Shown here: one piece after another, positions 41,292-52,163 of the stretch
Layout of the letters: each line of letters begins with the position of its first letter
Position numbering within the stretch: position 1 is the stretch's first letter
Assembly (NCBI RefSeq): GCF_000384115.1
Contig: NZ_KB913029.1
Location: 62,001 to 126,000 of the forward strand
Direction of reading: 5' to 3'
Length of the DNA stretch: 64,000 bases
Source of the DNA: Sporichthya polymorpha DSM 43042
Lineage (GTDB): Bacteria > Actinomycetota > Actinomycetes > Sporichthyales > Sporichthyaceae
Position numbers and translations under genes: made by a program
Notes under the pieces: generated by a model
What the model was told of the DNA's origin: nothing
The model's database searches: none
Seen by the model: the letters and a program-made list of their open reading frames with translations, nothing else

Positions 41292-42062
41292 CTAGTCCTG
41301 CTCTCCCAGGTAGGCCCGGATGACCTCCGGGTCGTTGCGCACCTCGGCCGGCGGGCCGTCCGCGACGACCTTCCCGAAGTCGAGGACCGTGATGCGGTCG
41401 GCGACGCCCATGACGAGCGTCATGTCGTGCTCGACGAGGAGGATCGAGATGTCCAGCGCCTCACGGACGACCTTGATCAGCTCGGCGACCTCGGCGGTCT
41501 CGCCCGCGTTCATGCCGGCGGCCGGCTCGTCGAGCAGCAGCACCTCCGGCTCGGTGGCGAGCGCGCGGGCGAGGTCGACGCGCTTCGCGTCGCCGTACGA
41601 CAGACCGCCGACGGGGGCGTGCAGCAGTCGTTCGATGCCGAGGAACTCGCAGATCTCGACCGCGCGGGCCGAGTGCTTGCGCTGCTCGGCCACCATCGAC
41701 GGCCAGCGCGCCCCGGCGGCGAGGAACCCGCCGCGGGTGCGGCAGTGGCGAGCGAGCATGACGTTGTCGAGCACGGTCGAGTGCATCGAGAGCGCGAGGT
41801 TCTGGAACGACCGGCCGAGCCCGCGGGTCGCGAGCTGGTGCGGCCGCAGGCCGGTGACGTCGGTGCCGTTGACCGAGACCGTGCCGGAGTCGGCGCGGTA
41901 GACGCCGGAGATCACGTTGAAGCACGTCGACTTGCCGGCGCCGTTGGGGCCGATCAGCGCGTGGATGGTGCCGGGCGCGACCGCGAACGAAACCTGGTCG
42001 AGCGCCTTGACGCCGCCGAAGCTGAGCGCGAGGCCGTCGACCGCGAGGGCGGGAGTCACCAT
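41292..42062 (-). CDS. livG: Branched-chain amino acid ABC transporter ATPase (LivG-type)
   Basis: A 256-residue nucleotide-binding subunit: Walker A LIGPNGAGKST, signature LSYGDAKRVDLARALA (Y in place of the usual G), Walker B VLLLDEPAAGMNAGE and switch His in VEHDMTLVMGVADRI. Its length, with the AAGMN segment after Walker B, identifies the LivG type. The ATG at 42062 follows the LivF-type gene stop by 1 bp. Confidence 0.93.
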   Translation of the reverse strand: MVTPALAVDGLALSFGGVKALDQVSFAVAPGTIHALIGPNGAGKSTCFNVISGVYRADSGTVSVNGTDVTGLRPHQLATRGLGRSFQNLALSMHSTVLDNVMLARHCRTRGGFLAAGARWPSMVAEQRKHSARAVEICEFLGIERLLHAPVGGLSYGDAKRVDLARALATEPEVLLLDEPAAGMNAGETAEVAELIKVVREALDISILLVEHDMTLVMGVADRITVLDFGKVVADGPPAEVRNDPEVIRAYLGEQD

Positions 42063-42063
42063 C

Positions 42064-42885
42064 TCAGCCCTGCCACTTCGAGAGCGTCCGGCGGGCGACG
42101 GGGGTCCGCGAGGCCTCAGCCCCGGCGTCACCTGACTGTTCGTCACTCTCGTGCGAGTCGCCGTGGCCGCCGAGGTAGAGCGCGGCGAGCTCGGGCGAAT
42201 CCTTGACGTGGGCGGCGGTGCCGGTCAGCGCGAGGCGGCCGACCTCCAGCACGACGACGTTCTGCGCGACCTTGAGGGCCATCGCGGCGTTCTGCTCGAC
42301 GAGCAGGACGGCGGTGCCGCTCGCGTTGATCTCGGCGATGATCTCGCCGATCAGGGTGATCATCTTCGGCGCCAGGCCGAGGGACGGCTCGTCGAGCAGC
42401 AGGAGCTTCGGGCTCGACATCAGCGCGCGGCCCATCGCCAGCATCTGCTGCTCACCGCCGGAGAGCAGGCCCGCGCGCTGGGTGCGGCGCTCCTGCAACC
42501 GGGGGAAGAGTTCGTAGACCCGGTCCCGGGCCGGCCCGCGCTTGTCCTTGGGCACGATCAGCGCGCCGGCGCGCAGGTTCTCCTCCACGGTCATCGTGGC
42601 GAAGATCTGCCGGTTCTCGGGCACCTGGACGACGCCGGCGGCGACGATCTCCGCCGGGTCGAGCCGGGTGATGTCCCGTCCCTCGAGGGTGACCTTGCCC
42701 TGCGCGACCTTGCCGCGGTGCAACGGGAGCGTGCCGGAGATCGCCCGCAGCAGCGTCGACTTCCCGGCCCCGTTGGCGCCCAGGACAGCCGTCACCGACC
42801 CCTCGGGCACGTCGACGTCGACATCGGCAAGGCCCTGGATGGTTCGGCCGTAACGGACTGTGAGGTCCGACACCTGGAGCAACAC
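42064..42885 (-). CDS. livF: Branched-chain amino acid ABC transporter ATPase (LivF-type)
   Basis: A 273-residue ATPase with Walker A LGANGAGKSTLLRAISG, signature LLSGGEQQMLAMGRALM and Walker B LLLLDEPSLGLAPKMI, as in LivF. Unlike most LivF proteins it has a charged tail of about 30 residues after YLGG (SHESDEQSGDAGAEASRTPV). The start is taken as GTG 42885 because AAGGA lies 8 nt upstream; ATG 42894 is possible. It is first of the five-gene operon. Confidence 0.92.
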   Translation of the reverse strand: MLLQVSDLTVRYGRTIQGLADVDVDVPEGSVTAVLGANGAGKSTLLRAISGTLPLHRGKVAQGKVTLEGRDITRLDPAEIVAAGVVQVPENRQIFATMTVEENLRAGALIVPKDKRGPARDRVYELFPRLQERRTQRAGLLSGGEQQMLAMGRALMSSPKLLLLDEPSLGLAPKMITLIGEIIAEINASGTAVLLVEQNAAMALKVAQNVVVLEVGRLALTGTAAHVKDSPELAALYLGGHGDSHESDEQSGDAGAEASRTPVARRTLSKWQG

Positions 42886-42922
42886 GTGACACATCCTTGC
42901 GCCCCGCCACCCGGAGTCACAA

Positions 42923-42962
42923 CGGCCGCGCCGATCCAACCCCCCAAAAGTTGGCGCGGCCG
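42923..42962. promoter_or_regulatory. Inverted repeat upstream of the liv-type operon
   Basis: CGGCCGCGCC and GGCGCGGCCG form 10-bp arms around a 20-bp spacer that also contains CCAA/TTGG. It lies 38-77 bp before the livF start, between livF and divergent xseA. It could be a regulator site or 5'-UTR hairpin. Confidence 0.4.
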
Positions 42963-43068
42963 CAACCGGACCGTGATGTAAGACCATGATCATCGCTCTG
43001 ACCGGCGCAAATGTCCCGGATTGCGCGGGATAACAGGTCGGCAACGACCCCCGCCTTAGGCTGTTCGG

Positions 43069-44295
43069 GTGCCCCTGGAAACCACCGCGGAGAAGCCCGT
43101 CCCGGTGCGGACCGTCGCCCACCTGATCGGTCAGTGGATCGCCCGGCTGGGGCGGGTCTGGGTCGAGGGCCAGGTGACGCAGGTGACCCGCCGCCCCGGC
43201 GCGTCGACGATCTTCGTCACTCTCCGCGACCCCATCGCGGACGTCAGCCTCCAGGTCACCTGCTCCCGGGCGCTGTTCGACGACGTCGTCCCGCCGGTCG
43301 AGGACGGCTCGCGGATCGTCGTCTTCGGCCGGCCGAGCTTCTACGTCCCGCGCGGATCGGTGTCGTTCGCGGCCGAGGCGATCCGCACCGTCGGGCTCGG
43401 CGAGCTGCTGGCCCGGTTGGAGCACCTGCGCCGCGTCCTGGCCGCCGAGGGGCTGTTCGACGCCCGCCGCAAGCGGCCGCTGCCGTTCCTGCCGCACCGC
43501 GTGGGCCTGATCTGCGGGCGGGCGAGCGCCGCCGAGCGGGACGTCCTGACCAACGCGCGGCGCCGGTGGCCGGCCGTGGAGTTCGACGTCCGTGAGGTCG
43601 CCGTCCAGGGCCCGTACGCGGTGTCGGAGATCCTCGACGCGCTTGCGTCCCTCGACGCCGACCCCGAGATCGAGGTCATCGTGCTCGCGCGCGGGGGCGG
43701 GTCCGTCGAGGACCTGCTGCCGTTCTCGGACGAGACGCTCGTGCGCGCGGTCGCGTCCGCCCGGACCCCGGTGGTCAGCGCGATCGGGCACGAGCAGGAC
43801 AACCCGCTGGTCGACTTCGTCGCCGACGTCCGCGCCTCGACGCCGACCGACGCCGCCAAGCTCGTCGTCCCCGACGTCGCGGAGCAGCAGGCGCTGATCG
43901 ACGGCCTCGCCCGCCGGGCCCGCCGCGCGGTCGAGTCGCGGCTGACCCGGGAGGAGGCGGTCCTCGCGGGGCTGTGCAGCCGCCCGGTGCTCGCCGACCC
44001 CGCCGCGGGGCTGCGCCGGCACGCCCAGCAGGTCGACGACCTCCGCGACCGGGCCCGCCGCTGCCTGCGCCACCTGCTCGACCGGGCGACCGACGACCTG
44101 CAGCACCGCCAGGAGCGTGTGCGGGCCCTGTCTCCCGCCGCGACGTTGGAGCGCGGGTACGCGATCGTCCAGCGCGCGGACGGCAGTGTGCTGCGCGATC
44201 CGGCCGAGGCCACCGCGGGTGAGGCGCTGGCGCTGCGCCTGGCCGGGGGCACGCTCGTCGCGACCGCCGCAGCCGAGGGTTCCGCCGCTCACTAG
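43069..44295 (+). CDS. xseA: Exodeoxyribonuclease VII large subunit
   Basis: A 408-residue subunit. The N-terminal OB-fold (about 10-110; [20 protein letters not shown]) precedes the catalytic core with [20 protein letters not shown] and the nearby [21 protein letters not shown] helical coiled region and the conserved end [20 protein letters not shown] follow. With XseB it degrades single-stranded DNA in both directions. It begins at GTG 43069 and is followed 10 bp later by xseB. Confidence 0.95.
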   Translation: MPLETTAEKPVPVRTVAHLIGQWIARLGRVWVEGQVTQVTRRPGASTIFVTLRDPIADVSLQVTCSRALFDDVVPPVEDGSRIVVFGRPSFYVPRGSVSFAAEAIRTVGLGELLARLEHLRRVLAAEGLFDARRKRPLPFLPHRVGLICGRASAAERDVLTNARRRWPAVEFDVREVAVQGPYAVSEILDALASLDADPEIEVIVLARGGGSVEDLLPFSDETLVRAVASARTPVVSAIGHEQDNPLVDFVADVRASTPTDAAKLVVPDVAEQQALIDGLARRARRAVESRLTREEAVLAGLCSRPVLADPAAGLRRHAQQVDDLRDRARRCLRHLLDRATDDLQHRQERVRALSPAATLERGYAIVQRADGSVLRDPAEATAGEALALRLAGGTLVATAAAEGSAAH

Positions 44296-44305
44296 GGTTC
44301 TTGTC

Positions 44306-44557
44306 ATGGCGGCCAAGAAGGATCCTGCTTCGGAACCTGGGTACGAACTCGGTGCCGAACCGGGGTACGAAGCAGCCCGGGACGCCCTCACCGAGATCGT
44401 CGCCAGGCTCGAAGCGGGAAATCTGACGCTCGAGGAGTCCCTGGCGCTGTGGGAGCGCGGCGAGAAGTTGGCCGCGGTCTGCCGGGACCGCCTCGACGGG
44501 GCGCGCGCCCGACTCGACGCCGCGATTGCGAAGACTGCCGAGGAGGACCAGCGATGA
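44306..44557 (+). CDS. xseB: Exodeoxyribonuclease VII small subunit
   Basis: An 83-residue protein. The family core is [20 protein letters not shown] followed by [20 protein letters not shown]. An N-terminal extension of about 25 residues has a small repeat ([14 protein letters not shown]). Several XseB copies bind one XseA. Its stop overlaps the glpX start by 4 bp (ATGA). Confidence 0.95.
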   Translation: MAAKKDPASEPGYELGAEPGYEAARDALTEIVARLEAGNLTLEESLALWERGEKLAAVCRDRLDGARARLDAAIAKTAEEDQR

Positions 44558-45576
44558 CCGAGTCCGACATCCCCGCCGACCTGCGGGTCAGCACGGAGGC
44601 CCCCGACCGGAACCTCGCCCTGGAGCTCGTCCGGGTGACCGAGGCGGCCGCGATGGCCGCCGGCCGGTGGGTCGGCCGCGGCGACAAGAACGGCGCGGAC
44701 GGCGTGGCCGTGAACGCGATGCGCCAGCTCATCGGCACCGTGTCGATGAACGGCGTCGTGGTCATCGGCGAGGGCGAGAAGGACGAGGCGCCCATGCTGT
44801 TCAACGGCGAGAAGGTCGGGGACGGCTCGGGTCCGGAGTGCGACGTCGCCGTCGACCCGATCGACGGCACCCGCCTGACCGCGATGGGCATGAACAACGC
44901 GCTCTCGGTCCTCGCCGTCGCCGAGCGCGGGACCATGTACGACCCGTCCGCGGTGTTCTACATGGACAAGCTCGTCACCGGTCCCGAGGCCGCGGACCTG
45001 GTCGACATCCGCCTTCCGGTCGCGCAGAACATCCGCCTGGTCGCGAAGGCGAAGAACTCCGACGTCCACGACGTCACGGTCGTCCTGCTCGACCGCGAGC
45101 GGCACCAGAAGCTGGCCGCCGAGATCCGCGAGACCGGCGCCCGCATCAAGTTCCTCACCGACGGCGACGTCGCCGGCGCGATCATGGCGGCCACCGAGGG
45201 CACCGGCGTCGACCTGCTGATGGGCGTCGGCGGCACCCCGGAGGGGATCATCGCGGCCTGCGCGATCAAGTGCATCGGCGGCATGATCCAGGGCCGGCTG
45301 TGGCCGACCGACGACGACGAGCGGGCGAAGGCGATCGACGCCGGCCTCGACCTCGACGCGGTGCTCACGACCGACGACCTGGTCCGGGGCGACAACTGCT
45401 TCTTCGTCGCGACCGGCATCACCGACGGCGAGCTGCTCCGCGGCGTCCGGTACCGCGCGGGCTCGGCGATGACGCATTCGCTGGTCATGCGCTCGAAGTC
45501 CGGGACGATCCGGAAGATCGAGAGCACCCACCTGCTGGCGAAGCTGCGGAACTACTCGCTGGTCGACTTCGACTAG
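44554..45576 (+). CDS. glpX: Class II fructose-1,6-bisphosphatase
   Basis: A 340-residue GlpX-type phosphatase of gluconeogenesis. The metal/phosphate motifs are [20 protein letters not shown] and [20 protein letters not shown], and the substrate region is [20 protein letters not shown]. It converts fructose 1,6-bisphosphate to fructose 6-phosphate. It is coupled to xseB and followed by fumarase and, further on, PEP carboxykinase, so the region groups gluconeogenic functions. Confidence 0.95.
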   Translation: MTESDIPADLRVSTEAPDRNLALELVRVTEAAAMAAGRWVGRGDKNGADGVAVNAMRQLIGTVSMNGVVVIGEGEKDEAPMLFNGEKVGDGSGPECDVAVDPIDGTRLTAMGMNNALSVLAVAERGTMYDPSAVFYMDKLVTGPEAADLVDIRLPVAQNIRLVAKAKNSDVHDVTVVLLDRERHQKLAAEIRETGARIKFLTDGDVAGAIMAATEGTGVDLLMGVGGTPEGIIAACAIKCIGGMIQGRLWPTDDDERAKAIDAGLDLDAVLTTDDLVRGDNCFFVATGITDGELLRGVRYRAGSAMTHSLVMRSKSGTIRKIESTHLLAKLRNYSLVDFD

Positions 45577-45671
45577 CTCCGTCGCCTGGGCCCAGTCCCG
45601 GCACAGCCGATTTCTGCGCAGGTCGGGCGCACTTTTATCCTGGCGGGGCTGCCCACCGCCTGGAGATCTTC

Positions 45672-47345
<1,674 letters not shown>

Positions 47346-47727
47346 CGCCTCCCCCCTGTGACGGGTGGGGCGTCACGTGTTCTCGACGGCGACGAGATCG
47401 GGGCCGCGGACGCAAAAACCTTGTCCCCGTCCCGTGCAAACACGGCGAACACCGGAAATCTTGCGGTCGAGAGACCGGATCGGTGACGGTAGTGTTGTGT
47501 TCCGACCGGCGCACCACCGTTGTCGCCGGTTTCTGCCGACGTGGTCCTGGCGTGAACTCACCCGGGGTGATCGTCCGGCAACTGAGTCCGCGACTCAGGA
47601 GTGCAACCGCGGACCCGGCTCCGAAACAAGCGGCGCCGTCTCCTAGCCTGACGCACGATCCCGCCGCCTGTGATGACGCAGGGCGCGGCGGCGTGAGCCG
47701 ACAGCTTTCGAGAGGGCTGAACATCCG
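47346..47727 (+). promoter_or_regulatory. Leader region of the PEP carboxykinase gene
   Basis: 382 bp without a convincing gene. An inverted repeat CTGAGT-CCGCG-ACTCAG lies at 47582-47598, about 130 bp before the pckG start, and is a candidate operator. Such a long leader suits a carbon-regulated gene, but no known site is recognised. Confidence 0.4.
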
Positions 47728-49572
47728 GTGGCTAACACGGTGGCAGATGTCGAGGCGGCGCTGGACGCGGCCGGCCTCAAGAACCAGCACGTTCGTGAGT
47801 ATGTGAAGTACTGGGCGGAGCACACCGGCGCGGAGCGCGTCGAGGTCGTCTCCGCCGCCGACGACGCGCGCCTGATCTCCGAGGCCCTCGAAGCGGGCGA
47901 GCTGCTGCCCGCGGGTGAGGGCCTTTACTACTCCCGCAGCTACTTCAAGGACACGGCGCGCTCCGAGGAGCGCACGATCGTCGCCACCAACAACCCCGCC
48001 GACGCCGGCACGTACAACAACTGGCGTCCCGCCGCCGAGATGACCGCGCTCCAGAAGGAGAACATGCGCGGTGCCATGGCCGGCAAGACGATGTACGTCA
48101 TCCCCTACCTGATGTCGCAGCCGGCCTCGCCGCTCGAGCGCTTCGCCGCCGGCGTGCAGGTCACCGACAACCGCCCCGTCGTGCTGCACATGATCCGCAT
48201 GGCGCGCGTCGGCGTGGAGTACATCGAGAACCTGCAGGACCCGAACAGCTTCGTCCGCGCCGTCCACGTCACCGGCGACCTGCCGAACCTCGGCCAGGGC
48301 ACCCCGGACGACAAGCGCTACTTCGTCACCGTCGCCGACGAGCGGACGATCCTGCACTTCGGCTCGTCCTACGGCGGCAACGCCCTGCTCGGCAAGATCG
48401 CCCACGGTCTGCGTCAGGCCGCCTACGACGGCTGGGCGTCGGGTCAGTTCCTCTCCGAGCAGTTCATGCTCATCGGCATCACCGACAAGCAGACCGGCCG
48501 CAAGTACCACATCTGCGGTGGCTTCCCGTCGGCGTCGGGCAAGACCAACCTCGCGATGATGCTGGCGCCGGACGACCTCGGCGACCGCTACCACGTCGAG
48601 TTCTACGGCGACGACATCGCGTGGCTGTGGGTCGGCGAGGACGGCAAGCTCTACGCGATGAACCCGGAGTTCGGTGTCTTCGGCGTCGCCAAGGACACGA
48701 ACGAGACGACCAACCCGACCGCGCTGGGCTCGATCCAGCCGGGCAGCGGCGCGATCTTCACCAACGTCGCCTACAACCCGCAGACCCAGGAGGTCTGGTG
48801 GGAGGGCCGCACCAAGAACCCGCCGTCCCCGGTCGACGGCTGGCTGGACTGGAAGGGCAACCCGATCGCGGACCGCGAGCCGGGCAACACCGAGCCGTGG
48901 GCGCACCCGAACAGCCGGTTCACCACGACGCTGTCGAAGGTCCCGAACATCGCCTCGGACTTCGAGGAGCCCCAGGGCGTCCCGATCGACGCGATCATCT
49001 TCGGTGGCCGCACCCGTGACCGCGAGCCGCTGATCCGCGCGATCACCGACCTCGCCGAGGGCGTCTACGACGGCCTGACGCTGGGCGCCGAGGCCACCTT
49101 CGCCGCCGAGGGCGTCGACGGTCAGCTCCGCTACGACCCGATGTCGATGCGTCCGTTCATGTCGTACCCGGAGGCGGCCTACGCCGCGCACTGGCTGAAG
49201 ATCGTCGGCGCCGCGAAGGACAAGCCGATCTTCGCCCACGTGAACTGGTTCCAGCGTGGCGAGGACGGCCGCTTCCTGTGGCCGGGCTACCGCGACAACC
49301 TCCGTCCGCTCCTGTGGCTCATGCAGCTCAAGAACGGCGAGGTCTCCGGCGTCGAGACCCCGGTCGGCATCCTGCCGAAGAAGGACGAGCTCGACCTCAC
49401 CGGCGTCCAGGTCACCCCCGAGGACCTCGACCGGATCCTCTCCATCGACGTCGCCCGTTGGCGTCAGGAGATGGGCTTCCGCGAAGACCACCTCAAGCAG
49501 TTCGACGGGCTCCCCGAGGAGATCTGGGAGGCCCACCGCCGCGTCGCCGCCGCCCTCGACGCCGCGGAGTAA
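47728..49572 (+). CDS. pckG: Phosphoenolpyruvate carboxykinase (GTP)
   Basis: A 614-residue GTP-dependent enzyme that makes PEP from oxaloacetate. The P-loop with the reactive Cys is ICGGFPSASGKTNLAMMLAP. The metal-site region GDDIAWLWVGEDGKLYAMNP, the loop FGGRTRDREPLI and the GTP-site region HVNWFQRGEDGRFLWPGYRD are present. Length matches actinobacterial PckG. It begins GTG GCT AAC at 47728. Transcription likely ends at the perfect hairpin at 49588. Confidence 0.96.
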   Translation: MANTVADVEAALDAAGLKNQHVREYVKYWAEHTGAERVEVVSAADDARLISEALEAGELLPAGEGLYYSRSYFKDTARSEERTIVATNNPADAGTYNNWRPAAEMTALQKENMRGAMAGKTMYVIPYLMSQPASPLERFAAGVQVTDNRPVVLHMIRMARVGVEYIENLQDPNSFVRAVHVTGDLPNLGQGTPDDKRYFVTVADERTILHFGSSYGGNALLGKIAHGLRQAAYDGWASGQFLSEQFMLIGITDKQTGRKYHICGGFPSASGKTNLAMMLAPDDLGDRYHVEFYGDDIAWLWVGEDGKLYAMNPEFGVFGVAKDTNETTNPTALGSIQPGSGAIFTNVAYNPQTQEVWWEGRTKNPPSPVDGWLDWKGNPIADREPGNTEPWAHPNSRFTTTLSKVPNIASDFEEPQGVPIDAIIFGGRTRDREPLIRAITDLAEGVYDGLTLGAEATFAAEGVDGQLRYDPMSMRPFMSYPEAAYAAHWLKIVGAAKDKPIFAHVNWFQRGEDGRFLWPGYRDNLRPLLWLMQLKNGEVSGVETPVGILPKKDELDLTGVQVTPEDLDRILSIDVARWRQEMGFREDHLKQFDGLPEEIWEAHRRVAAALDAAE

Positions 49573-49587
49573 CGACAAGCAACCTTG

Positions 49588-49629
49588 CGTCCGAAGATGT
49601 GGCTGCTATTGCAGCCACATCTTCGGACG
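49588..49629. repeat. Palindromic hairpin repeat, copy 5 (after pckG)
   Basis: A perfect 19-bp stem CGTCCGAAGATGTGGCTGC with loop TATT, 15 bp past the pckG stop and 6 bp before the minus-strand gene ending at 49636. It is one of the two perfect members of the family and can terminate both genes. It pairs with copy 6 around the endonuclease-like gene. Confidence 0.9.
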
Positions 49630-49635
49630 TCGGCG

Positions 49636-50577
49636 TTAAGCAGCCCCGCGCCAGCCACCCCGGCGGAGCGCCGCCTCCAGCTGGTCGAAGTAAGGCTCGG
49701 GGTCGACGCGGAGCGCCACGTTCGGGATCTCGATGACGACGTGGCCGTCGAGGCGTCGCTCGTTCTGCTTCAGCGCGTCCCGCAGCATCTGCTCGGGTTC
49801 GAGGTGCTGCGACCCGTTGATCTCCGCGGTGACGCCGTACTGCTCCCAGACCGTGTCGTAGACCCACGTGCCGCTCGGGGTCTGCCGGCGCAGCTGTCGC
49901 GTCGGCGGCGGGAGCCCCCGGCGGCGGCAGAGCCGGGCGAAGTCCCGCTCCCCGAGAGCCTCGATGCCGCCGGCCAGTTCGGCGTACAGCTGCCGGATCA
50001 GGCCACGTCGCCGGTCCCGGCGGATCTTCTCGACCTCGACCCCGAATTCCTCGAGCGTGAACAACCGCTGCTGCGCGGACGCGAGGACGAACAGCGCGGC
50101 CTGCCGGGAGGTCCGCGCCCACAGTGCGGCGTGGACTGCGGCGGTCGCGGGCTGCATCCGCGGGATGCCGTCGTCGACGACGGACGACGCCTCGTAGCGG
50201 CGCGTCTCGTGCACCACCACCCCGCGGCACCGTCGTGGCCGCGAGGACTTCGGCACGGCGACGTGGATGGCGTCCGCGGTGATCGTCTTCAGCCCGGCCA
50301 CCTGCAGCGCCGTGACCCCGTCGAGGACGGCCAGCGGTGACACCTCGAACAGCGCCCGCCACAGCACGGCGACCGCCGGATCACCGTCGGCCACGCGCAC
50401 GGTCTGCTTCCCCCACCGGCGCCATCGGCCGGCCCGGACCTCCGCACGCAGATCCCACCGCTCCACGCCCATCCCGTAGAGCTGGGTCAGGCTGAGCACC
50501 CCCGCCTGTGGCTTCGCGGCGGCGGCAATGCGTCGGCGGCGCGCCTGCCGGCGTCGGGCCGCGGTGATCTCCCCCAT
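49636..50577 (-). CDS. AbiEi/DUF559-like protein with PD-(D/E)XK-type C-terminus
   Basis: A 313-residue protein. A basic tail (ARRRQARRRRIAAAAKPQA) precedes a winged-helix-like N-terminus (VLSLTQLYGMGVERWDLRAE; AVLWRALFEVSPLAVLDGVT) as in AbiEi-type antitoxin-like proteins. A C-terminal domain near 235-300 with YDTVWEQYGVTAEINGSQH and VVIEIPNVALRVDPEPYFDQ looks like a Vsr/DUF559 endonuclease core. In actinobacteria such genes are usually orphans. It is bracketed by palindrome copies 5 and 6. Function is unproven. Confidence 0.65.
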   Translation of the reverse strand: MGEITAARRRQARRRRIAAAAKPQAGVLSLTQLYGMGVERWDLRAEVRAGRWRRWGKQTVRVADGDPAVAVLWRALFEVSPLAVLDGVTALQVAGLKTITADAIHVAVPKSSRPRRCRGVVVHETRRYEASSVVDDGIPRMQPATAAVHAALWARTSRQAALFVLASAQQRLFTLEEFGVEVEKIRRDRRRGLIRQLYAELAGGIEALGERDFARLCRRRGLPPPTRQLRRQTPSGTWVYDTVWEQYGVTAEINGSQHLEPEQMLRDALKQNERRLDGHVVIEIPNVALRVDPEPYFDQLEAALRRGGWRGAA

Positions 50578-50637
50578 GGCGGCACATCGTCGTCGACATC
50601 GGCTTTCGCTGCCGCCACCCCTGTGGACAACCCGCAA

Positions 50638-50679
50638 CGTCCGAAGAAGTGGCTGCAATAGCGACCACTTCTTCGGACG
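50638..50679. repeat. Palindromic hairpin repeat, copy 6 (divergent promoter region)
   Basis: Arms CGTCCGAAGAAGTGGCTGC and its near-complement around AATA, with two mismatches in the inner stem. The left arm is identical to that of copy 7. It lies upstream of both the minus-strand gene (start 50577) and fumC (start 50701), so termination of these genes is not its role. Confidence 0.85.
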
Positions 50680-50700
50680 CAAGGGGGGAAGGATGGGGGC

Positions 50701-52110
50701 ATGGCGACGACGGCGAGCAACGGGGACAGCGGGTTCCGGGTCGAGCACGACTCGATGGGGGAAGTGCGGGTGCCGGCGGGGGCGAAGTACGCCGCCCAGA
50801 CGCAGCGGGCGGTGGAGAACTTCCCGATCTCCGGGGAGCGGCTGGAGCGGCGGCACATCCGGGCGCTCGGGCTGATCAAGGCCGCGGCGGCGACGGTGAA
50901 CGCCGAGCTCGGGGTGATCCCGGTTTCGATGGCGGAGGCCATCGCGTCGGTGGCGACGGAGGTGGCCGACGGACAGTGGGACGACCACTTCCCCGTCGAC
51001 GTGTTCCAGACCGGGTCCGGGACGTCGTCGAACATGAACACCAACGAAGTCATCGCGACGCTCGCGACCGAGCGCCTCGGCGACAAGGTCCACCCCAACG
51101 ATCACGTCAACGCGAGCCAGTCGAGCAACGACGTGTTCCCGTCCTCGATCCACGTCGCCGCGACCGACGCCGTGACGCACGACCTCATCCCGGCCCTCGA
51201 GCACCTCGCGACCGCGCTGGAACGCAAGCGCGACGAATGGCGCGAGGTCGTGAAGTCCGGTCGCACGCACCTCATGGACGCGACGCCTGTGACGCTGGGT
51301 CAGGAATTCGGCGGGTACGCGGCGCAGGTGCGCTACGGCATCGAGCGGCTGTCGGCGACGCTCCCGCGAGTCGCGGAGCTCCCGCTCGGGGGGACTGCGG
51401 TCGGCACCGGCATCAACACCCCGCCCGGGTTCTCGGCAAAGGTGATCGCCGAACTCGCGCGGACCACCGGGCTCCCCCTCACCGAGGCTCGCGACCACTT
51501 CGAGGCCCAGGGGGCACGGGACGGGCTCGTCGAGCTCTCCGGCCAGCTACGCACCATCGCGGTCGGGCTCTACAAGATCTCCACCGACATCCGGTGGATG
51601 GGCTCGGGCCCGCGCACCGGCCTCGCCGAGATCCACCTCCCCGACCTGCAGCCGGGCAGCTCGATCATGCCGGGCAAGGTGAACCCGGTCGTGCCCGAGG
51701 CGCTCGCGATGGTCTGCGCCCAGGTGATCGGGAACGACGCGGCCGTCGCGTTCGGCGGCGCGGCCGGCAACTTCGAGCTCAACGTCATGCTGCCGATGCT
51801 CGCACGCAACACGCTCAACTCGATCCGGCTGCTCACCAACGTCAGCCGCCTGTTCGCGGACCGCTGCGTCGACGGCATCGAGGCCGACGTCGAGCGCTGC
51901 CGCGAGTTCGCCGAGTCGTCCCCGTCCGTCGCGACCCCGCTGAACTCCCACCTCGGCTACGAGGAGGTCGCGAGCATCGTCAAGCAGTCCGTGAAGGAAC
52001 GACGGACGATCCGGGACGTCGTCGAGGCCCGCGGCCACGTCGAGTCGGGCCGCATCAGCAGCGCGGACCTCGACGCCGCTCTCGACGTCATGCGAATGAC
52101 GCACCCCTGA
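50701..52110 (+). CDS. fumC: Class II fumarate hydratase
   Basis: A 469-residue oxygen-stable fumarase. The family signature is [20 protein letters not shown] at about residue 320. Substrate-site segments are [20 protein letters not shown] and [20 protein letters not shown], and the catalytic region near residue 190 includes [20 protein letters not shown]. It starts at ATG 50701 in a region with GGGG just upstream and repeat copy 6 before it. It ends directly against repeat copy 7. Confidence 0.96.
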   Translation: MATTASNGDSGFRVEHDSMGEVRVPAGAKYAAQTQRAVENFPISGERLERRHIRALGLIKAAAATVNAELGVIPVSMAEAIASVATEVADGQWDDHFPVDVFQTGSGTSSNMNTNEVIATLATERLGDKVHPNDHVNASQSSNDVFPSSIHVAATDAVTHDLIPALEHLATALERKRDEWREVVKSGRTHLMDATPVTLGQEFGGYAAQVRYGIERLSATLPRVAELPLGGTAVGTGINTPPGFSAKVIAELARTTGLPLTEARDHFEAQGARDGLVELSGQLRTIAVGLYKISTDIRWMGSGPRTGLAEIHLPDLQPGSSIMPGKVNPVVPEALAMVCAQVIGNDAAVAFGGAAGNFELNVMLPMLARNTLNSIRLLTNVSRLFADRCVDGIEADVERCREFAESSPSVATPLNSHLGYEEVASIVKQSVKERRTIRDVVEARGHVESGRISSADLDAALDVMRMTHP

Positions 52111-52152
52111 CGTCCGAAGAAGTGGCTGCTATTGCAGCCACTTCTTCGGACG
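52111..52152. repeat. Palindromic hairpin repeat, copy 7 (after fumC)
   Basis: A perfect 19-bp stem CGTCCGAAGAAGTGGCTGC with loop TATT, starting on the base after the fumC stop codon and ending 11 bp before the stop of the convergent phoH gene. It is a very good bidirectional terminator candidate. The arm differs from copy 5 only at one position (ATG versus AAG), with the complementary change in the other arm. Confidence 0.9.
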
Positions 52153-52163
52153 CAAGCGGGAGA

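Noticed and set aside
42895-45531. Minus-strand extension of livF through xseA, xseB and glpX
   Set aside because: It is antisense to three well-supported genes and has no recognisable domain.
44526-45671. Long open frame running through glpX in another frame and joining the fumarase start
   Set aside because: The stretch before 45672 is Arg/Gly-rich shadow sequence caused by GC-rich third positions; the glpX frame has clear family motifs.
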